DNA of 64,000 nucleotides from assembly GCA_022410635.1 (NCBI GenBank), contig JAJVDF010000046.1, positions 454,915-518,914 on the forward strand, read 5' to 3'. Within the stretch, counting starts at the first letter, position 1. Every line of letters begins with the position of its first letter. Origin of the DNA: Tretioscincus oriximinensis. Taxonomy: Eukaryota; Chordata; Lepidosauria; Squamata; Gymnophthalmidae. Positions 12,191 to 23,159 of the stretch are shown piece by piece. The notes beneath the pieces are model-generated. The model saw nothing but the letters and a program-made list of their open reading frames with translations, ran no database searches and was not told the origin of the DNA. The position numbers were made by a program, and so were the translations under genes.

Positions 12191-12627
12191 CTAAAAATAC
12201 AAGTAAAAAAATCATTATGTTTTAAATAGCCAGACTTAAATTAAAATGTGCTTTCAGTAAAAGTGGCATGCTGTTTCTCACACAATCTACTGAAAGTGAA
12301 CTTGCGCTTTTTTGCTAAATATCACGTGAAAGTCAGCAGCTTCAGATAAATAATTTGCCTTTAAGGTCGTTTAAGACTTACATTTAAGCNGTCTTAAGAT
12401 TTAGCAAAAGGATTTCCAAAATGAAAAATAAATATGATNTCATTAAAAAGATATCTGGCCAGTGCCTGCAGAGATGAAATTAGGAACAGGGAATCAGAGA
12501 CTCATAAAAGGCTAATTAAAATCAAACCAGTCAATCTGTGTAATCCTAGACTATACTTTTTCACCTCTTGTTTCTGGAAAGCTCTACATATTCAAGAAAA
12601 TGATATTAGAGAAATCCTTTAATCCTT

Positions 12628-12712
12628 GCTGCATCCAGACTTCATTCACCTGTTCTATGTTGGAATAAAATTCTTCCATGGCTACTTAAGTGTATGTTGC
12701 CTGGATGCAGCC
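12628..12712. repeat. Short hairpin MITE (GCTGCATCCAGAC ends)
   Basis: An 85-nt unit begins GCTGCATCCAGAC and ends GCCTGGATGCAGC, which are inverted termini. The same terminal motif recurs at 18974/19120 and 44249, so it is a dispersed non-autonomous family. The superfamily is not determined. Confidence 0.6.
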
Positions 12713-13197
12713 TTCTGGACACAAGTTCGATTGACTCTTATGCTTTCTAATCTCAGGATCAGCAGAAGCTTGAATCTTCTATCTATGCTTCAAATATTCT
12801 GAGCATCCACACCATACGCTGTGGAGTCAGAGAAGAAAAGACAATATCTAGACAAACCATCACCATTGTGACAGTAACAACTACCCATAGTTCAGTTACT
12901 AGTAATTCCATAATTCAGCTCTTTCAATGTCCACATTTTATTCATCTGATGGTTTACTACAGTTAGATGAGAAGTAAGTGATGATCTATGAACCTAAATT
13001 TTAGTCCAGCTTCAGTTTACCGGTACTTTCAGAATGAGACAACATATCAGCAAAGTACCAAGCTTTCTGCATTATCTAATTCAGGAAATCCATCTTTGAG
13101 TTAGATACGCAGAAAATGATTAGTCAGTTTGGTTATGTTTTCTCTCTCTTTGAAAGTAAATTGAAAGTAATTACCATTTAGGTGTGAACTCAGTTTA

Positions 13198-14153
13198 AGG
13201 GTGCGTTCACACAGCTATTTTATTCCTCAATCGGGTGCGAGATGAGGGAGGTTCTGGCACACGTGTTAAGCGTGTTTCAGCAGTCGTTCCGCAATAAACG
13301 CCATTTATCGCGGAATAAACTATTGCTGGGATATTCAAGCATCATTGCTGAGAACCTCCGACATCTTGCAGCCAACCTTTGTCATCTCGTAACCAACCCC
13401 TTTCCTCTCCCGTGTGTACACATTAATGCGAGAGACAGGAGGGGAGAGATGACAGGGAAGTGCCGCCTCCTTGCTTCGGCGGGGAATCTGCCCACCTTTT
13501 CCTAGGCCCAGCCAGCCCTCCGCTTGCTTTCGGGGGCTGCTGCCTGGAGATCGGCTCGGCGAAGCGACGATCAGGATGTCGTTACTGTTAAATGGTTCAG
13601 CTGAGGCAAGGAGGAGGAGGTGGGGAGGTTGACAAGACATCTCAATGCTGCTCGTTGCTTCACTGAGCCGATCGCCAGACAGCAGCCATTGAAAGTAGGT
13701 GGAGGGCAGCCTGGGCTTATGAAGAAGCATCTTGTGACACGCAGCCGGCTCCGCCACATTGCTTCGGCTGTGTCCTCCTTCCAGCCAGCCGTCCACCTGC
13801 TTTCGGGGGCTGCTGCCTGGAGATCGGCTCGGCAAAGCGATGAGTAGCATTTAGACATCCTGTCAACCTCCCCACCTCCTCCTCCTTACTTCAGCCGAAC
13901 GTCCTGCTCATTGGTTTGCTTCACCAATCTCCAGGCAGCAGCCCTCGAAAGCAAGCGGAGGGCTGGCTAGAATGAGGGCACAGCCAAAGCAATGCGGCGG
14001 AGCCGGCTGTGTATCACGAGAATTCAAGTATACGTGTGCACAGACACGGCATTGTATATTCTGGAATATAGTTTCATGATGTGCATGGACACGCCATTGC
14101 TGTATTCCGGAATATAGCTATATTCTGGTTTTTAGCTTGTCGTGTGAACGCAG
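13198..14153. mobile_element. Non-autonomous DNA transposon with nested GC-rich inverted repeats
   Basis: The left end (GGTGCGTTCACACAGCTA) and the right end read inverted (GGCTGCGTTCACACGACAAG) form terminal inverted repeats around about 950 bp. Inside, a CTTTCGGGGGCTGCTGCC block occurs twice directly (about 13530 and 13800) and once inverted (about 13935). A GTGGGGAGGTTGACA segment (13622) is mirrored at 13860. The GC-rich core contrasts with the A+T-rich intron. There is no transposase, and open frames of up to 171 residues follow from the GC content only. Confidence 0.65.
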
Positions 14154-14724
14154 CCAAAGTCTCCAATATTATTTGTGGTCAATGGAAAAAACTGCTACGT
14201 TAGTGTAAAGCAATGTTATTAGGCAACTCTGATAAGGTAGCTGATTATCATATGTCAAAACCAAACAAAAATCTACAACAAATATTGTATATGGATATCT
14301 TCTAGATATTGTATGTGGATATATTTCTAATTTGAAAATATAAATTTGCTTGGTATTTAAATGTATGAATTACTATAAACAGCTGAAGAGATTTGGAAAC
14401 AACAGATATGTTATTAATATAACACATTTACAGTTTTGTCATATTTCACTTCCCTAATACCATCTACAAAGATAAAAGGAGTTTTTGTACATTGTAATTA
14501 GCAGTGAGATACACAAAGAAGCAACAAACAATTGAGGGGAGGAACCAGGAAGAGGGTTTTTNAAATAAAAGGGAAGGGATTATCTCAGCATAACTCTTCA
14601 GTGGCTCATCTGCAGTTGAAGATAAACAAGTATTATTTATTTGCATCAATTAAATGCNCTTTAAAAATGGTCTATAATGGAAGCAGCAGACTTGTCTATG
14701 AAAGCTTATGCCGCCTAGCAAATT

Positions 14725-15022
14725 TCTCGTTAGAAGAACTGGGTTCTTATACCCCGCTTTTCTCACCTTTCAAAAGAACTCAAAGCGGCTTGCAAGGGTA
14801 CCTTACCCATGGGATACATGGGAACCAAGGGTATGGTTCCCATGTATCTACTTGCAGTCAGTTACAATTTCTTGCAATTCATGCTTTTGAATAGCTGGGT
14901 TGGCTAGAGCTACAGGCTAGTGGAAGACGCTCACCCCTCCCCACGTCTGACACAGGGGTTCAAAACCCGATCTCCCAGAGGAGAGACCATCTTCTTAGCA
15001 AATGAACCATTTGTGCCTGTCG
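14725..15022 (-). repeat. tRNA-derived SINE (family A), antisense copy
   Basis: Minus-strand order: tRNA-like head with GGTTTTGAACCCC as B box, CTGACACAGG-type body, then the TTGAGTTCTTTTGAAAGG and GGTGAGAAAAGCGGGGTATA tail. It is the best preserved of the family A copies here. Confidence 0.7.
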
Positions 15023-15446
15023 AGATCCCCTTCCTAAACAATGCCCATACATTCATACTATCAATAAAAGGGATAAAAAGTTGGAAGGCCTGGCTTGAAA
15101 GGATCGTATTCAGCACTTTTGAGTAAGTTAGAATGCTGTACGTGACATACAAATCTGTCTAACACCCAAGAAGGGAAATCTAGAAAGATATATATTATTA
15201 GTACAATATGAAGGTCAAATATTTTAAAAAGGAAAAAAATAAATAAACAGACTTAAGGACGCATTGAAAGAACAGAAAACAACAGAGACGAATGGGGCAA
15301 AATCCTTGCCTTTGTGTTGAATTGAGCTCAAACACAAATGGAATTTTAAGGCCCTCTTAATAACAAGGGAACAATATTTTTCTTACTCAAATGCAATTAT
15401 ATTGTTGCTTATAACAAGCATCTTGATTTTAAATAGTAAGCTATTA

Positions 15447-15700
15447 TGAGAACATAGGAGCAGCCATGCAGAATCAGACTGCAGCCCATCTAGCCCAGTG
15501 TTCTGTTTCACACAATGGCTCCTCAATCTTCTACCCTCAGCTCCCTGCTAATGACATTTAGAGGAATCCAGTTTGTTATTCCAACTTGGAGGAACACATA
15601 GGCATCCATTCTAATTATTGTTGACCTATTTGATCTCCCAAAAATTGTCAAATCCTGTCCAAGTTGGTGGCTTTCACCTCTTCCTGGAGAATGCCTCTCT
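15447..15700 (-). mobile_element. CR1-like LINE 3' fragment
   Basis: It starts with GAGAACATAGGAGCAGCCAT, a diverged form of the antisense CATAAGAACATAAGAAGAGC 3' terminus, followed by CCCATCTAGCCCAGTGTTCT and a body that weakly matches the other copies. It is old and truncated. Confidence 0.65.
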
Positions 15701-16054
15701 TTTGTAATTCACCTTTCATCAGAAGATCACAGGCTGATTAAAAGTAATCAAATGTATAGAATATTTTAAAAACATATTTAAAAATGTAACCTTCCCTCTC
15801 CCTCACAGGGCAGCACTCAGAGGAAGCTAAACATTAAAGGCCTGAGGGTATTTTTCTGACAAGAGTGCAANCAAAATAAATAATAGATACGCTGCTCCAG
15901 GGTTTGAGGGCCACCACAGAAAAGGTTGCCTTGTGTATTCCTGCCCCTCACGTGTTTGAGAAAGGAGGAAATACCAGTACAAGCAAATCTATAGATGGGG
16001 TGCCAGACATAAACAACCACAGCCAGCTTACTTCCTGACAGATTTGTTTCCTGT

Positions 16055-16420
16055 TTTATGTTTTTAAGTTGTGTTTCTGCCTGCTTTTCTACACCATTTT
16101 TCATGGCGACAAGTGCTTATTATAAAAGCTTGGATGCCCAGCTGCTTGATAAAGGTGGCAGCAGCAGCAGCATAAGCAATCCAAATGTGAAAAAATGAAA
16201 CAGAGCTATTGTGCTGGCAGTAGGGCCTGCTGGGAAGTTTAGTGGAGCATGGGGTCCAACCCTGTGGACTACAGTTCCCAGCCTGCACCGCAGCTAGCCC
16301 TGGGAGCTAGGAAGCCTCTTTAGCCAACCTGTGACCAGTCCTGCCCATAGGAAACATATTTCTGCATGTGGGAAGATGGCTGGGGGACCCATCTAGATGG
16401 GAGATGCTATTTAGATTGTA
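16055..16420. repeat. Unassigned interspersed repeat, copy 1
   Basis: This stretch shares ordered blocks with 57430-57740 and 63600-63765: TTTCTGCCTGCTTTTCTACA, AAAGCTTGGATGCCC, GACTACAGTTCCCAGCCTGC, CACAGCTAGCCCTGG-like and CATAGGAAACATATTT. I cannot assign it to a known family. It lies in MINPP1 intron 1. Confidence 0.55.
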
Positions 16421-16919
16421 TAATTCTACAATTATGATAATTCCCCTTTTTTCTAGGCAAGCTACCATGCAATAAAGGAAGAGTTGCTATAAATCCCCCA
16501 GGATTGGGGATCATGGTGGACTGGGTCTAAAAATACTGGTTGCCGGGAGACAAAGGGGGCCCTACCCATAAGACTGTTGTTTGGACGCAAGGCCACATCC
16601 TCAGAGGCACCAAGGAGAAATTTCAACATGAGAATTCTCATACACAGAATCGCCATACAGTTACCAGAGCTGGGAAACATGGCCAGGACCGGCTGCATCT
16701 TTTAATAAGCAGAAGAAATCCAGCCCGCCNCTGACTGGAGAGCTGCGTCTTCAACGTACGTGGATAGGAGGATATTTCAGCAAATGCTACATAGGCATTG
16801 TTGTTTTTTATACAGCCATTAAAGCTGCAGCTCTCCTATCCTGTCGCTGGGTGTGCGTGACAGCGCTGCTTTGTTCCCCTTTTTTATTGCGGGATATAGC
16901 CTGGAATAGTGCAGAAGGG

Positions 16920-17930
16920 GCCCAGGGATGCCGGAAGGGCGAGAGGGGCGTAAGGCCCGGGGGGAGGCAGGGGCAGGGGCGGGGGACCCGTCTTCTCCCC
17001 CTCACCGTTGCTTTCGGCCGAGGAAGGCGCCGGCTGCTCCCCTCCCTGCTGCTGCTGCTGCAGCGCCTGCCGGAGCCCCTGGCGGAAGGCGTCGGCGCTG
17101 TCCACGCACCGGTGCTTGGAGCTGCTGACGAAGGCGAAGCGGCGCGCGGGGGCCAGGAGGCTGGGGAAGCGGGAAGCCAGGCGCCCGGCCAGCATCCTCA
17201 TGTCGTAGCGGCCGCGGGAGGCCAGGTTGCCGTCCATCTCCGGCTGCAGCCACATCTGCCAGCGCGCCAGCGGCTGCACGGCCGGGCACCCTGCGCTGTC
17301 CCCGCCGCCTGCGGTGCCGTTGCCCCGGCTGCCCCCGCCGGCCTGCACGATGAGGCGGTGGAAGCGCTGCAGCTTCTGGATCTGCTTGCGGGTGGGGAAG
17401 CGGGTGCCGTGGCGGAAGAGGGCGCGGAGCTGCAGCGGGGTGCAGGAGGCGGCGGGCAGCGGGAAGCCCGGCTGGGGCGGCCCCAGGGACAGCGGGTCGC
17501 GCAGCAGGTAGCGGTGCAGCTCCTCATAGCGGGACTTGGTGCCGAAGTAAGGGCTCAGCTGCTCCGCCGTCGCCGCTTCCGCCCCGGAGGGTCCCCTGGC
17601 GGCGGCTGCCCAGAGGGCCAGCAGAGGCAACAGCCGCCAGGGGGCCCCGCGACGCCCCGCGGCCCCCTGGCCCCACATGGCCGGGAAGGGAAGCGGACGA
17701 GGCGCTTCACCAGCGCAGATGAGCCCCTCCGTCGGCTTCACCGAGCCCGAGAGACTGAACGTCAAGGCACCGGCGGGGCCTGAGCTGGCAGCACCTCACT
17801 GGCCGGCACTCTCGCACGTGCTCAGTCAGCATGCGCAGCGCGCGGCGACAGCACAGCGCTGGCTCCGCCCACTCCTCCTTTTCCTGCTCTGTAAATGGAC
17901 GGTGAAGGCTGGGCGTGATAGGCTGAAGCT
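16920..17930. promoter_or_regulatory. MINPP1 CpG island
   Basis: A dense run of CpG dinucleotides and GC-rich sequence covers all of coding exon 1 and its upstream flank, against an A+T-rich background on both sides. This is the usual arrangement for a broadly expressed vertebrate gene. No TATA box is evident upstream of the start codon. Confidence 0.85.
17006..17678 (-). CDS. MINPP1: MINPP1 coding exon 1 (signal peptide and RHGxRxP active site)
   Basis: This exon starts multiple inositol polyphosphate phosphatase 1, which removes phosphates from InsP6 and InsP5 in the ER lumen (family knowledge). The ATG at 17678 is chosen because MWGQGAAG opens a hydrophobic signal peptide (residues about 12-27). 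An in-frame ATG 29 codons upstream would put a non-hydrophobic extension before it. Visible features are QLSPYFGTKSRYE (40-52), the catalytic RHGTRFP (89-95), a Gly-rich insert with an N-glycosylation sequon (N120), SSKHRC (186-191) and a five-Gln run (207-211). It has 224 codons plus one base, ending at an AACG/GTGAGG donor in phase with exon 2. The Gly-rich insert and Gln run are not features I associate with the mammalian protein. Confidence 0.95.
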
Positions 17931-17958
17931 CTGCCCCCCCGCCCTTACTCTTTATTTC

Positions 17959-17980
17959 CAACGATTGGTTCTTCCGCCCT
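17959..17980 (-). promoter_or_regulatory. CCAAT box and ETS-like site upstream of MINPP1
   Basis: On the minus strand GGGCGGAAGAACCAATCG places an ETS-type GCGGAAG directly 5' of a CCAAT box, about 290 bp upstream of the start codon. Both are common in TATA-less CpG promoters. Binding is inferred. Confidence 0.5.
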
Positions 17981-18017
17981 AACCGGAGGCAGCCACCACG
18001 AGAGTCTAATTTTTCAG

Positions 18018-18080
18018 ACTTCAACTCCCATCAGGCCCAGCAAGACAAGCCCATGGCAAAGGATTGTGGGAGTTGGAATC
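18018..18080. repeat. Small palindromic element (CAACTCCCA arms)
   Basis: ACTTCAACTCCCATCAGGCC at the left is mirrored by TTGTGGGAGTTGGAATC at the right. This resembles a short foldback type (ACAACTCCCATCA..TGGGAGTTGTA) that is common in vertebrate genomes. It lies just beyond the MINPP1 promoter. Confidence 0.5.
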
Positions 18081-18403
18081 TTGCCGTTCACGCACTGTAG
18101 TTACCTTCTAATAATTCACACGGTGTAGAATTCTGGAAACGCAATATATTTATTGCCTTGCTTTCAGTCAGTCACACTTAAAGGGGTTGTAAACCGAGTG
18201 GAAGGATGCATCAGCAAAGTAACCCATGGCTTTCCCCCCATGTTATGTTGTCTTAGGCTGCATGTTGGGAAATGAAGTTCCCAAGCAAAATTCAGGCTGC
18301 ATTTCCACATNACTTACTTATGCCACTATAACTGGATAGTTCACAATAAGGCACTTGCGGATGGAGTTATTCCAGAATATCCATGCTTTATTGTGTCCAA
18401 AGA

Positions 18404-18430
18404 TCTGTCTGTCTGTCTGTCTGTCTGTCT
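18404..18430 (+). repeat. (TCTG)n microsatellite
   Basis: More than six perfect tandem TCTG units. Confidence 0.95.
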
Positions 18431-18472
18431 TCCTACCTGGCTGGCTGTATTTGCACTTACTGTTTGATGTCC

Positions 18473-18650
18473 AGCAAAGGAGCTAGCAGCACTTTGAGAC
18501 TAACTTCAGAAAAGTGGGTGCCCATCTAAAGAAGTAGACGTGTCTACGAAAGCTTNTGCCACCCACTTTTCTCAAGTTAGTCTCAAAGTGCTGCTAGCTC
18601 CTTTGCTGGACTTTCTACTAGACTAACACGGCTATTTCTCTGAAATTTAC
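18473..18650 (+). repeat. Penelope-like foldback with hammerhead-like core (copy 2)
   Basis: The left arm (18473-18518) pairs with the right arm (18562-18607). They flank CTAAAGA (18526-18532), an inserted A, a GTAGAC/GTCTAC hairpin (18534-18547), GAAA, and GC-TTNT-GC. Folded, the long arms give stem I, the hairpin stem II and the short GC pair stem III of a type I hammerhead. The core G of CUGANGA is A here, so this copy should be inactive. The TAGACTAACACGGCTATTTC tail follows, as in the other copies. Confidence 0.6.
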
Positions 18651-18807
18651 TGTTTGATGAGAGCCGCATAACTGCTGATACTTTATGCGAATTGTGTTTT
18701 TGTTGCCATCTGTAGAGACCGGGAAATATCCGTAAAAATTGGAGGCAAACAGTTAATTTCCAAATATGAGAAATCCCACAATTGTTTCAAAATCTATGGT
18801 TCTGGTC

Positions 18808-18945
18808 ATACATTTACTTTAAAATATTCAGTCTGAAGAATTAGCTTAATTGGGGTTTAGTTCAGAAAAAAGGAGCTTGCTTTGGTTTAGTTCAGAAAAA
18901 AAATGGATCATTCTTCAAGACTGAATATTTTTAAAGTAAATGTGT
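18808..18945. repeat. Inverted-repeat MITE
   Basis: ACATTTACTTTAAAATATTC at the left is mirrored by GAATATTTTTAAAGTAAATG at the right, and GTCTGAAGAAT is mirrored by ATTCTTCAAGAC. Between them the GGTTTAGTTCAGAAAAAA block is tandemly duplicated. Related but diverged sequence appears near 32055-32275 and 60940-61010. Confidence 0.65.
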
Positions 18946-18973
18946 AATTAGGATCTGCTGTATATGAATCAGT

Positions 18974-19120
18974 GGCTGCTTCCAGATGTTGTTTATTTAT
19001 TCCACTATATTTGAATATTCTGAAATAAAGCAGCACCTGACTGCTCTGTTCCAGGATAACCTTGTTTTATTCCAGAATATCTAACAGTAGTGAAATGAAT
19101 AAATGATATCTGGATGCAGC
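18974..19120. repeat. Hairpin MITE (GCTGCWTCCAGAT ends)
   Basis: GGCTGCTTCCAGATGTTGTT at the left and the inverted ATATCTGGATGCAGC at the right bound a 147-bp unit. It has internal TATTCCACTATATTTGAAT and TATTCCAGAATATC arms. It belongs with the elements at 12628 and 44249. Confidence 0.6.
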
Positions 19121-19328
19121 TAGGTACTTTAATACCTTGTTCACATCATATCTCAATTTCAAAAATACCAGGGAACGCAATATTTCTCTGTAATGTCAGA
19201 TATCTGTATTGTAGAAATACCTAATATATTTTAAATGTCTTTACATCACTGTGTAGTGCATATATTAAAATGTTTAGCCAATTTACACCTGGTTCTGATT
19301 ATTCCACCTTTCTTTAGCTTAGTTAAAT

Positions 19329-20185
19329 GTGTTCAAAACCGAGCTGGAAGACATACTAGATAGTCGAATTGCAAATAAAAAAAACATTATTGCAAGGATA
19401 TATGAGATTTTGACAGATCAGGAGTTTACAAGGAAATCCAAAATTAGAGAACACTGGTATAGGGAGATGAATATCAATGACGAAGAGTGGGATAAATGGA
19501 TCAAAGACGTGGAGAGAATTAAGTACAATAAATTTAAAGGGGTGGAAAAAAAATTGATCAATCACTGGTATAAAACCCCAAAACAAATGGCCCACATTGC
19601 AGCGCCAACACCAGATTGCTGGCATGGGTGCAATACCCCAGGCACATACATACATATGTGGGCATTATGCCCCCATGTACGTACCTTTAGAAGTATGATA
19701 TATGAGGAACTGAAAGGGTTAACGGGCCGGAATATACCAGGCACGGATAAATTTTGGATTACAAACGACGCAGGTCGTACCATCGGGACTATAGATGAGT
19801 CAAACATTATAAAGCAAGGTATATATGCAGCCCATATAATTATCGCAAGGGGCCGGAAAGATCAGACAAAATGGACTGAACTTAATGAATATACAAATCA
19901 AAAATACCTGGCTGCAGAAATGGAAAGGGCTATACGACAAGATGATGGCAGGCAATCAAAATACAGACGTACTAATTGAGACGATAGCTCTCATGCAAAG
20001 ACTTAGATTGATAATTTAATATGACCATGCCGATATTGACCACAGTCCAAGTCAGTGGGAGGGGGGAGGGTAACAGGGATGTTTGATGTTCATCTCCTTT
20101 GTTATGTGTCCTTTTATGTATTACTTGTTGTACGTGTCTTTTAATGTATTAATTGTTGTTTGTTAATAAAAATCATCAAAAAATG
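19329..20185 (+). mobile_element. L1-type LINE, 3' end of ORF2 and 3' UTR
   Basis: An uninterrupted 216-codon frame encodes the C-terminal region of an L1 ORF2 protein. WYKTPKQMA is followed by a Cys/His motif, CWHGCNTPGTYIHMW then CP (C-x3-C-x7-H-x4-C). The frame ends at the natural stop (19977-19979). A G-rich stretch follows (GTGGGAGGGGGGAGG, 20054) and the end is A-rich near 20180. The 5' side is truncated at about 19329, so the endonuclease and reverse transcriptase are absent. Absence of stops points to a fairly recent insertion. The copy itself cannot move. Confidence 0.85.
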
Positions 20186-20199
20186 GCNTTTTTAAAGTC

Positions 20200-23155
20200 A
20201 TGGAGTAGATATTTTCAGTGCATACTTTTTTCAAAACTTAAGAAATGATTAAACAGAATTTAAGAATTGACTCAGGCTCCAATCTTGGGCTTTTTTAAAT
20301 GAGATATGGGTTACAGTATTTAAAATGTTGAGAATATTTATTTAAAGTAAAGGGACAGTTACAGGATTGATAATACTTTTTTAAAAAGCCACCCTGTCAC
20401 CCTGGCTTAACTCATTTCTTTAGAACTGAAGATGGATTAAAAGTACATGGCTGTACCCACTCTGGTTCCAAAAGTGCTGGGATCCAAAGTGGAAGGCAAG
20501 CAGGTTGTTGTCAACCACATATACAAAGGAAACAGGTGTTTTGAACAGATGTGGAACAGAGGAATATTCATCACCAAGTCAACTTGTAGCATCTGGTGGT
20601 GGGGGGGACAGATATTAAAGCTCAAAACTCTAGTTCATGGTGGATTTTGTTGTGGTAATCCTACCAAGAAGGTAGCTAAAGCAGCAGATAAATGACACAG
20701 TCCCCACAGTATTTCCAAATCTTTGGGGAAAGACTGCTCTGAAGGAACCTCATATAGTAGTGTTAAGGTTTCTAGCCAAGACTGATTCCCAGAACACAAG
20801 AAATATAAATGATATGAAAGTCAGCTTCCCTTCCATGCATCCACATAAGAAAGAAGGGACATCTTTCCCCAGCAATGCACACTCAGGGTNTATATATGGA
20901 GTTTCACATTAACCTGCAACATTGAGCAGTTAGGAGTGATTCAGGGCAAGAACTAAATGGGGCAGGAGCATTTGTCCTGTCCCCTGCTGATCAGAAGTCT
21001 GCATTATTGTGCTGTGTAGATGCACCTTTCTCACACACGGGTGACTTAGAGGAGTCATATATGGGTTGGACAGGAGCATTTTCTTATTATAGACTGGGCA
21101 GGTTTCAGATTCTGAGCTGGGCCCTGCTTCCCGGCCAGACTTGAAGATATGAGGACAGAATGGGTGTCAGCTGTCAATAGCAATGTAATATTGATTGCTT
21201 CATTAAAGGCTGGGCATGTGTGGGTAGAAATCTCTGGAATACATTTTGTAAACAATAGTACTGCTTCATCTCCAAGGGCTGGGCTCAAAACAATGGGAAG
21301 ATTAGGATCTTCTTGCACTTTTGCTTGGCAGGTTGGGAAAAAAGTAAAAGGCTATAGCTATAGCACATCATGAAAAATGTTAATCCAGCTTTAGTCCATT
21401 TTCAGGATGGAAAACACAGCAGCAAAATTATTAGTATTTTTCCCTATGTTATCTAAATCAAAGGGAGGCTATCTGAGTTAGAGAATTCCAAAATAAATCA
21501 TTTTCAACTTTGCTGATGTGTACTGTCATTCTGAAAGAGGACTGCAGCTGGATTAAAACTTTTATGTGACCAGGGTCCATGCAAATGTTCTACTTGGAAA
21601 ACTTCAGATTAGAGCTTTGATGGAAAAAAGAATCTTATTCTTAGTGTAGAGGAGGTATCACTTTGTTATCCAGGTTGAATTGGCTTACAAATTCCTCTTT
21701 TGCATTATTATTAATGGGGCAAGAACCTTTATCTTTTATCATCAACCTGCTGNCACCCCAAACAGCATTATTATCTTCAAAAAATACAATGAGTAATGCT
21801 AAATACAAGTACCTGTTATTGCCCTTTAGCTCTTCCACTAGTCCCATGGAGCCTTCAGATAGTTTGGAAAACAATTGTTTTTTTATATATATTTTATTTA
21901 TAAATGGCATTTATTATCTACCATCACCGCATGATCTTAGGACACGGAACAAAGTTGAAAAGCAGGTCAGAATAGAATGGCAGAGGAACATCTCAGCGAC
22001 CATAAGCTATACTCAAAAAGGGCATGTAAACCTGATATCCAGTTGTGAGCATGATATACTTAAAAGGGACACCAACACTCCGGAACCATATATGGTGGCA
22101 CCATGNCATACAACACTGCCAACAAGGCTTCTTCTGGTTTTGATCTGCTCTTAGATGGAATATAAATGCAAAAAAATGTAAATAAATAAATAAATGGAAG
22201 ATTTTATATCAACTGAAGGTATTTACAATTCTAACAGTGTGATAAAAGAATAGGGGAAAATAAAGTAGATCAAACTAAGAGAACCTTGTCTAATTAAAGA
22301 TAATAATCTATGACTGACTTTATAGGCAGATCCTATGGAGGACACACCTAGTTGCCTTGTTATAATTCTTTTGTAATAAAAATAGCTCATTAGCATGATG
22401 CCACGTGAATGAGCCAAACCTCAGATCCACTTGTGTCTGGCACTGCTAAATTAGATCCACAACTGGGCCTGGAAACATTTGAACACATATATCCAGCATG
22501 CAATCCACACAATTTGAACACTGGCCAAAGGCACCGACTCCAGAACTGCATCTAATTTCTACTTAGGTTGAAGTTTGGCACCAGCATTTGTGTGAGGCTT
22601 GTACTTGCCAAATAATAATTGTAAGGACTACAAAAGTTTTTTCCCCCTTTTGGTATCAATTGCAGGCATTTGAAATTAGCAGTAGCTCCAGAATGCTGAA
22701 GTGCCACTACTGTTTCTGAAGTACAAAAACAATACCATACTGTGACCTGTGCAGATACTAAGTATCACTATGGGATGCCGCAGTAAGTACAGGGAACGTA
22801 TCCAACTTTTTCCAAAAATGTTAACATTTCCCCATAGTAGTCCAAAAGATGCTGTCAGATTGGCCCAAGATATTAGAAGCATTTTCACATGTAGAATACC
22901 TTGATTTATCTAAGAAATTCTATTTCGTTAAACAAATCGAATAATACAAAATATTCCAAAATGTTCACCCTGTTGTGTAAGAATATTAACATATAAGAAA
23001 GGGAAGGAGATAGAGGAGGTGTAGCGGAAGAGGTAAGGGCTTGTTTGTGTAAAGCATTTATAGTCGTAATATTAATTTGATTGAAAATTTATTGACTGAA
23101 AAAAAAAACTCTCCATTCCCTGTTTTCAGTGAGAAAATTCAGCAGGTGTTCCAAT
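20200..23155. other. Intergenic, no feature recognised
   Basis: A+T-rich sequence without a recognisable gene or repeat family. A 163-codon open frame at 21663-22154 has no domain signature and ends near an (AAAT)n stretch (22180-22195), so I do not call it a gene. Confidence 0.6.
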
Positions 23156-23159
23156 GCTG

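Larger units (their letters stand above)
12191..17005 (-). other. MINPP1 intron 1
   Basis: A 4.8-kb intron with donor GTGAGG and acceptor TTTTTAG. It holds a small hairpin element (12628-12712), a GC-rich foldback transposon (13198-14153), an antisense SINE (14725-15022), a CR1 fragment (15447-15700) and one copy of an unassigned repeat (16055-16420). Confidence 0.85.
1..17980 (-). other. MINPP1: MINPP1 gene span, 3' end off the window
   Basis: This is the gene-level envelope for the four coding exons listed separately. Transcription runs right to left from the CpG island near 17.7-18.0 kb. Introns in transcript order are about 4.8 kb, 2.4 kb, 1.4 kb and more than 7.9 kb. Codon phases are 1, 1, 0 and 2, and every visible donor and acceptor is GT/AG. 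The last exon, expected to encode about 120 residues including the HAE acid-phosphatase motif and an SDEL-like ER-retention tail, is not found on the minus strand left of 7915, so it lies beyond position 1. The transcription start and 5' UTR limits are inferred. Confidence 0.9.

Noticed and set aside
16851..17783. 310-codon plus-strand open frame across the MINPP1 CpG island
   Set aside because: It is the antisense shadow of MINPP1 exon 1. GC-rich sequence lacks stop codons, and the residues are low-complexity Arg/Gly/Ala.
21663..22154. 163-codon open frame
   Set aside because: No recognisable motif, unremarkable composition, two ambiguous codons, no splice or promoter context.
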